From JAXGXJ01 sp040772905 (GTDB lineage: Bacteria > Actinomycetota > Thermoleophilia > RBG-16-64-13): DNA of 64,000 bases. Location of the stretch: assembly GCA_040772905.1 (NCBI GenBank), contig JAXGXJ010000011.1, positions 32,959 through 96,958 on the forward strand, given 5' to 3'. This document shows, piece after piece, positions 51,330-60,997 of this stretch. Each line of letters begins with the position of its first letter. Positions within the stretch are counted from its first letter, which is position 1. The position numbers were made by a program, and so were the translations under genes. The notes beneath the pieces are model-generated. The model was not told the DNA's origin. It saw only the letters and a program-made list of their open reading frames with translations, and searched no databases.

Positions 51330-52604
51330 ATGAGCGCATCTACCGACAGACCAACCGGTATCAGGGTGGAGGCACGTCTCAGCCACCCGGTCATCCACAC
51401 CGGTGAGCCGGCGGAGGTCTTCCTGCGGGTGGACGTGACCGGCCTGGGCGAGATGGGCCAGAGACCCCCGCTTGATCTGGCGGTCGTCCTCGACCGCAGC
51501 GGGTCCATGTGGGGCGCAAAGATCGCGTACGCGAAGAAGGCAGTCGGCACGCTGATCGACCGCCTGGTTCCCACTGACCACATGGCCCTAGTCGCCTATG
51601 ATGATGTGGTCGACACTGTCATCGCGCGCCGCAAGGTGGATGACGCCCTGGTCATGAAGACCAAGACCGAACTCATCGAGGCCCGTGGGAGCACGAATCT
51701 GTCGGGCGGCCTGGTCGCGGGTCTCCAGCAACTCGGGAAGGACAAGGGTGCGCTGCGGCGTGTGCTCCTGCTCTCCGACGGCCTTGCCAACGAAGGGGTC
51801 ACCGACCCGGCCGGTCTCTCCGATATCGCCCAGCAGGGTGTGGGGGACGGCAAAGGTGTCTCCACCTTCGGAGTGGGGACGGACTTTGACGAGGACCTGC
51901 TGCGCATGCTCGCAGACGCCGGCGGCGGCAGCTACTACTACATCGCCACTCCCGATGACATACCTGCCATCTTCCTGGAGGAGCTAGGGGAACTGGGTGA
52001 TGTCGTCGCCCAGAACCTATCGATCGATTTCCGCGCCCAGAGCGTGCAGGTCCTGGGGCTGCTCGGGTTCGATTCGGCCGGCTTTCCCGCGAAGGCCGGC
52101 GATGTACGCGCGGGGGCCGTACGATCCATAATGCTGGCGCTGGCCGTGCCGCCCACGGACGAAGGAGAAGTGGTGCTGGGCGAGGTGACTTGTCGTTGGA
52201 CGACGCTGGACGACGCGGTCACCCCACAGGAAGAGAGGATCACCGTGGCCTGCGTGAGCAGTCCGAATCTCAAGCGGGTCCAGGAGGCCGTGAACGAAGA
52301 GGTGCTGCGCGCCGCCCAGTTGCAGCTGGCCGCCGACGAGAACCAGGCCGCCAGCCGGGCCGCTCGAGCCGGCGACGGGAAGGCGTTCCGCGAGCACGTG
52401 GCGAAGGCCCGCAAGACCCTCAGCTACATGCGGAACACTGACGACCCCGCCTACCTGGAGCAGATGCGGCTGAGCGACGAACTCCGCCTGGCGGGCCCGG
52501 ACGCCCTGCGTAGTGACTACGATCTCCAGAAGCGCGTGCACAGGTCCAGCTACGAGATGCGGCGGGGAAAGCCCACCCGGCCACGGGAGGATGAGAAATC
52601 ATGA
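51330..52604 (+). CDS. VWA domain protein
   Basis: This 424-residue protein has a von Willebrand factor A domain (about residues 40-220) with a complete MIDAS start DRSGSMWG and later STNLSGG and SDGLANEG. The C-terminal part is beta-rich and then helical, as in VIT/VWA-like bacterial proteins. No signal peptide is obvious, so it is probably cytoplasmic. It overlaps the ADP-ribosylglycohydrolase gene by 4 nt. VWA proteins often act with an AAA ATPase; none is here. A metal-dependent binding partner is expected. Confidence 0.9.
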   Translation: MSASTDRPTGIRVEARLSHPVIHTGEPAEVFLRVDVTGLGEMGQRPPLDLAVVLDRSGSMWGAKIAYAKKAVGTLIDRLVPTDHMALVAYDDVVDTVIARRKVDDALVMKTKTELIEARGSTNLSGGLVAGLQQLGKDKGALRRVLLLSDGLANEGVTDPAGLSDIAQQGVGDGKGVSTFGVGTDFDEDLLRMLADAGGGSYYYIATPDDIPAIFLEELGELGDVVAQNLSIDFRAQSVQVLGLLGFDSAGFPAKAGDVRAGAVRSIMLALAVPPTDEGEVVLGEVTCRWTTLDDAVTPQEERITVACVSSPNLKRVQEAVNEEVLRAAQLQLAADENQAASRAARAGDGKAFREHVAKARKTLSYMRNTDDPAYLEQMRLSDELRLAGPDALRSDYDLQKRVHRSSYEMRRGKPTRPREDEKS

Positions 52605-53650
52605 CGCACACGGACGAGGGAGCGAGCATCGCCGGCCAGGTCCGAGCGCGTGCCCAGGGATGCTTGCTCGGCCAGCTCGCCGGCGATTCCCTGGGCGGGC
52701 TGGTGGAGTTCCGCAGCCGGGCCGAGATACGTGCCGCCTATCCTACAGGCATGCGGTTGCTCGCGGCCGGCGGGACTCACGGAACGCTGGCCGGCCAGCC
52801 GACCGATGACTCCGAGATGGCACTCGCCCTGGCTCGCTCCATAGTGCGCGTGGGCAGGTTCGACCCCGGGGATGTCGCCGTCGCCTACGCGCGCTGGCTC
52901 GAGTCCGGCCCCTTCGACTTCGGCCGCGCCACCAACGCCGCTCTGCGCCCGGCCGTCGCAGCCCTTGGGAGCGGCAGGAGTCCGGCAGAGGTGGCGGCAT
53001 TGGCCCGAGCGTCGGCCCTACAGGACACGCAGGCCAACGGCGCGCTCATGAGGGTGAGTCCCCTGGGCATATTCGCTCACGCCCTACCGGCTTCGGCCGC
53101 GGCCGACCTCGCCCGCCAGGATGCCCGTCTCACCCATCCTCATGAGGTGTGCCGGGATGCGAGCGCAGCGCTGGTCGTGGCCATCGCTCACGCGGTCGCT
53201 ACCGGCTCCGATCCGGCTGAGACCCACGCGTTCACGATGGATTGGGTTGCGACTTCCGCCGATGCACCCATCGCCGGTCCGGTGAGGGAGTGTCTGGAGG
53301 CGGCCGTCTCGCGGCCACCGGGTGACTACGAGGAGAGCCGGGGTTGGGTGGTCATCGCCCTGGGCAATGCCTTCTGGCAGTTGCTGCACGCGCGGAGCTT
53401 GGAAGATGCCCTGTCCGACACCATCCTGGCCGGAGGGGACACCGACACGAACGCGGCCATCTGCGGGGCGCTTCTGGGAGCGGTCCACGGAGTGGAGGCG
53501 ATCCCCGACCAATGGCGGGAGGCAATCTTGAGCTGCGAGCCGGAAGCGGGCCGCCCCGGGGTCAGGCGACCACGGCCGCGGGAGTACTGGCCGAGCGATG
53601 CGCTTGAGGTGGCCGCCGAGCTGGTACGTGTTGGGCGAGAGTGGGCCTAG
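52601..53650 (+). CDS. ADP-ribosylglycohydrolase family protein
   Basis: This 349-residue enzyme of the DraG/ARH family hydrolyses N- or O-glycosidic ADP-ribose bonds. The metal-site motifs are visible: GQLAGDSLGG near residue 24, TDDSEMA near 67, and GGDTDTNAAICGALLGA near 280. It is coupled to the VWA gene by ATGA. Such enzymes reverse protein or nucleic-acid ADP-ribosylation, or counter toxins; no ADP-ribosyltransferase is adjacent. Its role with the VWA protein is unknown. Confidence 0.92.
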   Translation: MTHTDEGASIAGQVRARAQGCLLGQLAGDSLGGLVEFRSRAEIRAAYPTGMRLLAAGGTHGTLAGQPTDDSEMALALARSIVRVGRFDPGDVAVAYARWLESGPFDFGRATNAALRPAVAALGSGRSPAEVAALARASALQDTQANGALMRVSPLGIFAHALPASAAADLARQDARLTHPHEVCRDASAALVVAIAHAVATGSDPAETHAFTMDWVATSADAPIAGPVRECLEAAVSRPPGDYEESRGWVVIALGNAFWQLLHARSLEDALSDTILAGGDTDTNAAICGALLGAVHGVEAIPDQWREAILSCEPEAGRPGVRRPRPREYWPSDALEVAAELVRVGREWA

Positions 53651-53798
53651 GACAAGGGAGGAGCCGCTGTGCCGCTCGGTTGGCATATCGGTATGCATCG
53701 GTAGACGGGCGTAGGCACATCGCCCGCGGAAAACGATGCTCCGAGGCGAGAGGAAGGCCGTCCGGCGGAGATCCGTGTAAGGAGGGTAGTATCCCGAC

Positions 53799-54152
53799 GT
53801 GATGATCACGTGCACGTTCTGTGATGGACTGACTCCGGCCACCTGGATCGGGTACTACGAGCACGTCTCTCGCTATGGACAGCAACATGCATACAAGGCC
53901 GCCTGTGATGCGCACAAGGCCCAGCTGGCAGGCCTCGACGACATACAGCCGGTGGAACAGGTAGTGGGTATGGGGGTCATGACCTTTGGGAGGGCCTGCG
54001 AACTCTTCGGCTATGACAGGCCGCAGGAATGGATGGAAGAGTGGGAGCAGCAGGCACTTATTGAGACCGCGGTCATCTACAGCTACAACGATGCCAGTCC
54101 CATACCCCCAGAGTTGGTCGAGAACACGCGCTACGTGATCGAGAGCTTCTGA
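53799..54152 (+). CDS. Hypothetical 117-residue protein
   Basis: This small acidic protein begins MMITCTFCDGLTPATWIGYYEHV, with a CTFC pair that could bind metal with a histidine or later cysteine. The rest (EQVVGMGVMTFGRACELFGYDRPQEWMEEWEQQAL) is helical. No family recognised. GTG 53799 or ATG 53802 are possible starts, with GGAGGG more than 10 nt upstream. It lies alone between the glycohydrolase and the deoxyribosyltransferase-like gene. Confidence 0.5.
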   Translation: MMITCTFCDGLTPATWIGYYEHVSRYGQQHAYKAACDAHKAQLAGLDDIQPVEQVVGMGVMTFGRACELFGYDRPQEWMEEWEQQALIETAVIYSYNDASPIPPELVENTRYVIESF

Positions 54153-54249
54153 TGCCACGGACCACCTGCGGACCGGGTGTCCTGATCTGGAGGCGCAACT
54201 ATCGACAAGACGGGCAGGACTGCGCCGAGGTCCGAGGAACTGAAGCTGC

Positions 54250-55548
54250 ATGACCCACCGACTCAAGATCTACCTGGCTGGTCCCATCCGCGGCTGTAGT
54301 CCCGAGCAATGCACGTGGTGGCGCGAGGAGGCCAAACAGATCCTGAAGAAGGACTTCGACTTCGAGGACCCCACCGACTGGGCCGATGACCGCGTCATGT
54401 CGCGAGAGATGGCCAAGCTCGAGGCATGCGACATGGTGCTGGCCAACATGTGGAAGGAGTCCATCGGCACAACGCTGGGCATCGTGCGTGCGCGGCATCA
54501 GGGCAAGCCGGTGGTGGTGGTCGACCCCAACCGCATCCACAACGCTATCCTCATGCGTCTGGTGGGCGAGGAGGATTACTTCCACACCCTTGAGGACGCC
54601 TGCGCCCGTTTGCGGGAGACCGCGCGTGGATTCAAGGATTTCGTCGTGCGCAAGCGCGACGGCGACGAGGAAGCGTTCTCCGTGAGCAAGCTGGTCCAAT
54701 CGGTCTCCCTAGCCGCCGCCAAGGCCGGTGTGTCAGACCAGGTTTTCGAACAGCAGATCACCGGCCCTGTCATCGCACGCGTGCGTCGCGACGGTGGTCG
54801 GCACGGCCTGGTGGAGACCGCCGACATCCGTCGAGCGGTGTTCGAACAGTTGGACTTCATGGGCGATGATCCCGGCCGTCCCATCGAACTGCGCTCCCGT
54901 GCGCAGGCGGTGCTGGAGGCTTGGCGCCGACGTGAGGATGTGAAGGGGGCGGAGCGGAGCAGCGAAGAGGCTCGTCAGAAGATCGCCTCCCTGGAAGCCG
55001 AGCGCCTGGAGTTGCTCAAGGAACTCGACCAGCGCGCGGCGCGGATCGCGGCCCTGGAGCGGGATCGGGGGGCGAAGTCGCCCGCTCCGCCGAAGAACCT
55101 TGTCGAGGCGCTTCATCGGCTCCAGGAGGAGTTCCCGCGGTGCATCGTCGTGCATGACAAGGCCTACGACAGTGCCAAGGATTCGCCCTACCGCGACATC
55201 GGCCGGGCATGGGAGGGACTGCGACTGCTGGGCCAGTGCGCGGGCGAGCGGCAGATAGCCCAGGTCACCGGAGGCAAGACCTTTGCCGGCGCTTCCGAGT
55301 GGCTGCGCAGGCACCTCACAGAGGTCTCAGGCGTGGAGTATGCGGCCAAGGAGAGTGAGACGGTTGGAGGGATGTTCCGAGAGGAGCGGTCCGCCGTCTA
55401 CGAGGGCGTCGAGCTATACGGCGAGCAGCATCTCTGTCTGGGCGATTCCTTCGATCCGCAGCACTGTTTGCGCGTCCATTTCGCCACTCACGAAGACAAG
55501 ATCGTGGTGACGTGGTGCGGGAGGCACCTGCGCAACACGCGTAGCTGA
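54250..55548 (+). CDS. Deoxyribosyltransferase-like / ATP-cone fusion protein
   Basis: This 432-residue fusion has a first part (about residues 1-120) resembling nucleoside 2-deoxyribosyltransferases (YLAGPIRG start, then a cytoplasmic Rossmann-like fold with CDMVLANMWKESIGT). Residues about 132-225 match an ATP-cone (RKRDGDEEAFSVSKLVQSV ... IRRAVFEQL), the nucleotide-sensing module of ribonucleotide reductases and NrdR. A coiled coil follows (about 232-275), then a C-terminal domain of about 150 residues that I do not recognise. The combination suggests a nucleotide-controlled base-exchange or glycosidase activity. It lies directly ahead of the DISARM-like genes on the same strand, with a separate gap of 163 nt. 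Catalytic residues of the first domain are not verified. Confidence 0.75.
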   Translation: MTHRLKIYLAGPIRGCSPEQCTWWREEAKQILKKDFDFEDPTDWADDRVMSREMAKLEACDMVLANMWKESIGTTLGIVRARHQGKPVVVVDPNRIHNAILMRLVGEEDYFHTLEDACARLRETARGFKDFVVRKRDGDEEAFSVSKLVQSVSLAAAKAGVSDQVFEQQITGPVIARVRRDGGRHGLVETADIRRAVFEQLDFMGDDPGRPIELRSRAQAVLEAWRRREDVKGAERSSEEARQKIASLEAERLELLKELDQRAARIAALERDRGAKSPAPPKNLVEALHRLQEEFPRCIVVHDKAYDSAKDSPYRDIGRAWEGLRLLGQCAGERQIAQVTGGKTFAGASEWLRRHLTEVSGVEYAAKESETVGGMFREERSAVYEGVELYGEQHLCLGDSFDPQHCLRVHFATHEDKIVVTWCGRHLRNTRS

Positions 55549-55711
55549 AGGGCGGCGTCGTTCGATCGCCCCGTTGGGTGGCAATGCTCGGTCTCAGACG
55601 ACTGCAGCTTCTGTTCTGTCCGACCGACGTTGTACTATGAAACAACAAACTGATGTCCCAGGCAGCAGAGAGGGGACGTTTTGTCCTTGAATCTCGTCGG
55701 GGGAGATGCGA

Positions 55712-58700
55712 ATGGACGTCTTTGACCTGCATGGTCGACTCATCGAGGACTACCGCCTCTATGTCGAGAGCTTCATCCAGATCAAGGACGAACGAATCCG
55801 TGGCACGGTCGAGCAGGAGATCGACGGTGGGCTGTTGTGGCCCGACCCGCTGGTGCAGCTCAACCCATCCTTCGAGGGCGGAGGGAAGATCGCCGACCTG
55901 GTAGCCGAGGATGTCCTGCACCCGGAGTGCGAGCGGGTGTTCCGCGTGGGCAAGGACAAGGACGGCACGGGCAGGCCTATCGCGCTGCATCGTCACCAGA
56001 CTGAGGCTGTCCGCGCGGCCGCAACCGGCGACAGCTACGTCCTCACCACAGGCACCGGTTCGGGCAAGAGTCTGGCCTACATCATCCCCATCGTGAACCG
56101 TATCTTGCGCGAGGGTCCCGGCAAGGGCATCCGCGCCATCGTGGTCTATCCCATGAACGCCCTCGCCAACAGCCAAGCGGGGGAGTTGAGCAAATTCCTC
56201 AGCGACGGCTACCCCGACGGCAAGGGGCCGGTCACGTTTCGTCGCTACACCGGCCAGGAGTCGGACGAGGAGCGGCAGCAGATCATCGGGAGTCCGCCGG
56301 ACATCCTGCTCACCAACTACGTCATGTTGGAGCTCATCCTTACGCGCCCCAAGGAGGAAGGCCTCATCGACGCGGCGCAGGGTCTGCGGTTCTTGGTGCT
56401 AGACGAGCTACATACCTACCGGGGTCGCCAGGGAGCCGACGTGGCCTATCTGGTGCGCCGGGTCCGCGACCGTCTGGCGCCACAGGGGCTGCAGGTGGTG
56501 GGCACCTCGGCGACACTGGCCGGCGTCGGCTCATATGACGAGCAGCGGGCCGAGGTGGCTCGGGTGGCATCGCAATTGTTCGGTGTCACCGTGAAGCCCG
56601 AGCGGGTGATCGGGGAGACGCTGCGACGGACGACGGCTCCCGCGGATATCACCGATCCGACATTCGTCGCGCAACTGCGTGAGGTCCTGATGGACGGGCG
56701 GACACCGGTTCCCGCCCGCTATGCTGGTTTCATCGCTCATCCGCTCGCGCGCTGGATCGAGGGTGCTCTGGGAGTGGAGCCTCAACCTGAGAGCGGACGG
56801 TTGGTCCGCGTTCAACCCAAGAGCATCACCGGGGAGGACGGTGTGGCCGCGTCGCTTGCCGAGGTGACCGGGGTACCTGAGGGGATCTGCGCCGATCGCA
56901 TCGCCGACCTCCTGCTGGGGGCGGGGCAGTGTGAGAAGGATCCAGTCACAGGTTTCCCGCCCTTCGCCTTTCGGCTGCATCAGTTCATCAGTCGAGGCGA
57001 CGCGGTGTACGCGTCGGTGGAACCCGAAGAGACGCGCTATCTCAGCATCAACGCCCAGCGGTATGTCCCTGGCACGCGAGACAAGGTGCTGTTACCGCTG
57101 GCGTTCTGCCGGGAGTGCGGCCAGGAGTACTACGTGGTCCGCGCCACGCAGGATGGCGACGGGAGCCGTGTGTTCACGCCGCGCAGCGTATCCGAACGCG
57201 TGCATGATGGCGATGGGGCCGCAGGACTGCTGTACGTCAATACCGCCGACCCATGGCCCGACGACACCCAAGCCATCCTTGATCGTCTTCCCGACGAGTG
57301 GATCGAGGTGTCGAACGGCGATCGCAAGGTACGCAAAGACAGGGTGAACAAGCTGCCGCAGCCGGTCCGAGTGTTGCCTAACGGGCGCATCACCATGGCG
57401 GACGACGAGGGGGTTCGGTGCCACTTTCTGCCCGTCCCGTTCGGATTCTGTCCTTCGTGCGGCGTCTCGTACGCCGGCCGCATGGGAGACTTCGCCAAGC
57501 TGGGCCAGCTGGGATCGGAGGGGCGGAGCACGGCGACGACCATCCTTGGTCTGACGACCATCCGCAATCTGCGGGCCGACACCGATCTCCACCCGCGGGC
57601 CCGCAAGCTACTGAGCTTCACCGACAACCGCCAGGATGCCTCGCTGCAGGCCGGGCATTTCAACGACTTCGTCGAAGTGGGTCTTCTGCGGTCCGCGCTG
57701 TACCGGGCGGTCGAGGAGGCAGGGGAGGGGGGCATCCGGCACGACCGGCTGACCCAGAGCGTGTTCGTCGCCTTGGATTTGCCCCTGGAGCAGTACGCCG
57801 TCGATCCCACGGTCAAGTTCGCCGCCCTGGCCGACACCCAGGCCGCGCTGCGGAACGTGCTCGGCTACCGGCTCTACCGAGACCTGCAAAAGGGCTGGCG
57901 CATCACGCTTCCCAACCTGGAACAGTGCGGGCTGCTCAACATCGAGTACGAGTCCCTCGAGGAGCTCTGCGCCGCCGAAGAGGAATGGGCCGGTGCCCAT
58001 CAGGTCTTGGTCTCGGCCACGCCCGCCATCCGCGCCGCCATCGCCGACACGATGCTGGACTGGATGCGCCGAGGCCTGGCCATCAAGGTGGACTACCTGC
58101 GCGGCCAGTGGCAAGAAAGCCTGAAGCAGCAAAGCAGTCAGCGTCTCCGTTCGCCCTGGGCCATCGATGAGCAGGAGAGGCTGGAGACCGCTCGGGTCGT
58201 CTTCCCCCGTTCGCGCAGAGCGGGCGACTCCGGCGGTGATCTCTTTCTCTCGGGGCGGAGTGGTTTCGGCCAGTACCTGCGCCGTTCGAACACCTTCCCC
58301 GGCTATGGGTCCAAGCTGTCCGTGTCGGAGGCGGAGGTCATCATCCGGCAGCTGTTCGAGATCCTTCGCCAGGCGGGGCTGGTGGAGCCGGTGGTCGAAG
58401 CCAAGGACGGCGAGGTCCCCGGATACCAGATCCCGGCCGCGGCCATGATCTGGAAGGCCGGCGACGGTGCCACTCCCTATCACGACCCCATCCGGGTGCC
58501 CAATCTGCCGGTCGGCGGTGGGCGGACCAACTCGTTCTTTGTGAGCTTCTACAAGACGACGGCCCGTGACATCGCCGGGATCGAGGCGAGAGAGCACACG
58601 GCCCAGGTGGCCTACGGTGATCGAGAGGATCGAGAGGAGCGCTTCCGCGAAGGGAGACTTCCCATCCTCTTCTGCTCGCCCACCATGGAGCTGGGGGTGG

Positions 58701-60997
58701 ACATCGCCGAGCTGAACGTGGTCAACATGCGCAATATCCCGCCCAACCCCGCCAACTACGCCCAGAGGAGCGGGCGGGCCGGCCGCAGCGGCCAGCCGGC
58801 CCTCGTCTACAGCTACTGCACCACCGGGAGCCCTCACGACCAGTACTTCTTCAAGCGGCCGGAGCTGATGGTGGCGGGCGCGGTGACGCCGCCGCGGCTC
58901 GACCTGGCGAACGAGGACCTCATCCGGGCCCATGTGCACGCGGTGTGGTTAGCCGAGACCGACCTGTCCCTGGGCAAGTCACTCAAGGACATCCTCGACC
59001 TGAGCGCTGATGAGCCGACGCTCGAGCTGCAGCCACACGTCCGGGCGGCGATCGAGGCCAAGAAGCCGCTGGAGAAGGCCCGGGTGCGGGCGGCGGCGGT
59101 GCTGGAGGGATGCCGCGACGAGTTGCAGGCCGCCGACTGGTACAGCGAGGGCTGGCTCGACGAGGTGCTCGACCAGGTCCACCTGCGGTTCGACCGGGCC
59201 TGCGATCGCTGGCGGGACCTCTACCGGAGTGCGCTCGCCCAGTTCAAGGCCCAGAACAAGGTGATCGCCGATCCCACCAGAAGTGCACAGGACAAGGCCC
59301 TGGCGAAGCGGCTCCGCGGCGAGGCCGAGCAGCAGATGAACCTTCTCACCGATGTCGACAAGCTGCTCCAGTCCGACTTCTACAGCTACCGCTATTTCGC
59401 GAGTGAGGGCTTCCTGCCCGGATACAGCTTTCCGCGCCTCCCCTTGTCGGCGTTCATCCCGGGCAAGAAGGTCAAAGGTCAGGAGGAGTTCCTGCAGCGG
59501 CCGCGGTTCCTCGCCATCTCGGAGTTCGGTCCGCGGGCCATCGTGTACCACGAGGGCTCCCAGTACGTCATCAACAAGGCCATTCTCCCGGTGAGTGAAG
59601 GGGAGGACCTGGCGCAGAACCGGGCCAAGATCTGCCCGCAGTGCGGCTACCTGCACCAGTTCGGAGAAGGGGACGGCCCGGATCTCTGCGAGAGCTGCGG
59701 CGCCTACCTGGAGGCGGCCATCACCAACCTTTTCCGGCTGCAGAACGTGTCCACCCGCAGGCGGGACCGCATCAGCTCCGACGAAGAGGAGCGCATGCGC
59801 CTGGGCTACGAGCTGGCCACGGCCGTCCGCTTCGGCCACGACGGCGTCAAGATGCACGGTAGCACGGCGTCGGTCAGGGCGGTCGATACCGGCGAGCCCC
59901 TGGCTAAGCTCACCTACGGCCACGCCGCCCTTATCTGGCGCATCAACAAGGGTTGGGCTCGGCGGAAGGACAAGGAGCAGCTGGGATTCGTCCTTGACAT
60001 CGAGCGGGGCTATTGGGCCAAGAACCAGGACGACGACCTCGATGACGACGACCAAGACCCGCAGTCGCCTCGCACGGCTCGGGTTATCCCCTTCGTGGAG
60101 GACCATCGTAACTGCCTCTTGATCGATATGGAGACGCCGCTCGGTGCCACCGAGAACGCCTCGCTGCAGGCAGCGCTGAAACGGGCCATCCAAGCTCGGT
60201 ACCAGCTTGAGGACGACGAGCTGGCGGTGGAATCTCTCCCCAGCGACCACAACCCGCGGCGCATCCTGCTCTACGAGGCGGCGGAGGGAGGGGCCGGCGT
60301 GCTCCGGCAGTTGCTGAACCCCGGTGCGCTGAGCGCAGTGGCCCGCGAGGCGCTGTCGATCTGCCATTTCGACCCGGGCACCGGCGAGGATCTTCGTCGC
60401 GCGCCTCGGGCCAAGGAAGACTGCGAGGCCGCCTGCTACGACTGCCTCATGAGCTACCAGAACCAGCGCTACCATCAGCTGCTCGACAGACAGTCGATCA
60501 GGGACCTGCTGCTCAAGCTGCGCGACGCGACTGTGGAGGCCTCGCCTACCAACCTGACCCGGGCGGAGCATCTGCACACCCTCATGAACCAAGCGGGTTC
60601 GGAGCAGGAACGTTCGTGGCTCCAGTTACTGGAGAGGCAGAACCTGCGGCTTCCCTCACACGCGCAGAAGCTTATCGAGACCTGCTTCACCCGCCCCGAC
60701 TTCTTGTACGAGACGGAGCAGGTCGCCGTCTACATCGACGGGCCGCCGCACGACTTCCCGGAGCGCCAGGCGCGCGACGCGGCCCAGACCGCGGCGATGG
60801 AAGACTACGGCTACACGGTGGTCCGCTTTCATCACGAGGACGACTGGATGGCAGTCGTCGACCGGTACCCGTACGTCTTCGGCAAGGTGTCCGGCGGTGG
60901 AGCGGCGGCAAGCGCCGGCGCGGCGGCTGGCGGCTCCGCGGGCCGCGACGCAGGCCGCGGCGCCTCAGGGGGCGCCCCCGGAGGAGGCGGCGCATGA
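55712..60997 (+). CDS. Giant helicase-DUF1998-nuclease protein (DruE/DISARM-like)
   Basis: This 1761-residue protein has SF2 helicase motifs TGTGSGKSL near residue 115 and DELHTYRGR near 231, with motif VI SGRAGRSG near 1020. Two zinc-type cysteine clusters (FCRECGQEY, CPSCGVSY) occur mid-protein. The DUF1998 region (about 1300-1590) includes CPQCGYLHQF, YEAAEGGAGVLRQLL and CYDCLMSYQNQRYHQLLD. After it, a nuclease-like domain (about 1640-1720, PDFLYETEQVAVYIDG, GYTVVRFHHED) resembles Vsr/DUF559. A Gly/Ala tail closes it. The size and domain order resemble DruE of Druantia and DrmA/DrmB of DISARM. ATG 55712 has GGGGGAG 6 nt upstream. It overlaps the next gene by 4 nt. Confidence 0.88.
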   Translation: MDVFDLHGRLIEDYRLYVESFIQIKDERIRGTVEQEIDGGLLWPDPLVQLNPSFEGGGKIADLVAEDVLHPECERVFRVGKDKDGTGRPIALHRHQTEAVRAAATGDSYVLTTGTGSGKSLAYIIPIVNRILREGPGKGIRAIVVYPMNALANSQAGELSKFLSDGYPDGKGPVTFRRYTGQESDEERQQIIGSPPDILLTNYVMLELILTRPKEEGLIDAAQGLRFLVLDELHTYRGRQGADVAYLVRRVRDRLAPQGLQVVGTSATLAGVGSYDEQRAEVARVASQLFGVTVKPERVIGETLRRTTAPADITDPTFVAQLREVLMDGRTPVPARYAGFIAHPLARWIEGALGVEPQPESGRLVRVQPKSITGEDGVAASLAEVTGVPEGICADRIADLLLGAGQCEKDPVTGFPPFAFRLHQFISRGDAVYASVEPEETRYLSINAQRYVPGTRDKVLLPLAFCRECGQEYYVVRATQDGDGSRVFTPRSVSERVHDGDGAAGLLYVNTADPWPDDTQAILDRLPDEWIEVSNGDRKVRKDRVNKLPQPVRVLPNGRITMADDEGVRCHFLPVPFGFCPSCGVSYAGRMGDFAKLGQLGSEGRSTATTILGLTTIRNLRADTDLHPRARKLLSFTDNRQDASLQAGHFNDFVEVGLLRSALYRAVEEAGEGGIRHDRLTQSVFVALDLPLEQYAVDPTVKFAALADTQAALRNVLGYRLYRDLQKGWRITLPNLEQCGLLNIEYESLEELCAAEEEWAGAHQVLVSATPAIRAAIADTMLDWMRRGLAIKVDYLRGQWQESLKQQSSQRLRSPWAIDEQERLETARVVFPRSRRAGDSGGDLFLSGRSGFGQYLRRSNTFPGYGSKLSVSEAEVIIRQLFEILRQAGLVEPVVEAKDGEVPGYQIPAAAMIWKAGDGATPYHDPIRVPNLPVGGGRTNSFFVSFYKTTARDIAGIEAREHTAQVAYGDREDREERFREGRLPILFCSPTMELGVDIAELNVVNMRNIPPNPANYAQRSGRAGRSGQPALVYSYCTTGSPHDQYFFKRPELMVAGAVTPPRLDLANEDLIRAHVHAVWLAETDLSLGKSLKDILDLSADEPTLELQPHVRAAIEAKKPLEKARVRAAAVLEGCRDELQAADWYSEGWLDEVLDQVHLRFDRACDRWRDLYRSALAQFKAQNKVIADPTRSAQDKALAKRLRGEAEQQMNLLTDVDKLLQSDFYSYRYFASEGFLPGYSFPRLPLSAFIPGKKVKGQEEFLQRPRFLAISEFGPRAIVYHEGSQYVINKAILPVSEGEDLAQNRAKICPQCGYLHQFGEGDGPDLCESCGAYLEAAITNLFRLQNVSTRRRDRISSDEEERMRLGYELATAVRFGHDGVKMHGSTASVRAVDTGEPLAKLTYGHAALIWRINKGWARRKDKEQLGFVLDIERGYWAKNQDDDLDDDDQDPQSPRTARVIPFVEDHRNCLLIDMETPLGATENASLQAALKRAIQARYQLEDDELAVESLPSDHNPRRILLYEAAEGGAGVLRQLLNPGALSAVAREALSICHFDPGTGEDLRRAPRAKEDCEAACYDCLMSYQNQRYHQLLDRQSIRDLLLKLRDATVEASPTNLTRAEHLHTLMNQAGSEQERSWLQLLERQNLRLPSHAQKLIETCFTRPDFLYETEQVAVYIDGPPHDFPERQARDAAQTAAMEDYGYTVVRFHHEDDWMAVVDRYPYVFGKVSGGGAAASAGAAAGGSAGRDAGRGASGGAPGGGGA

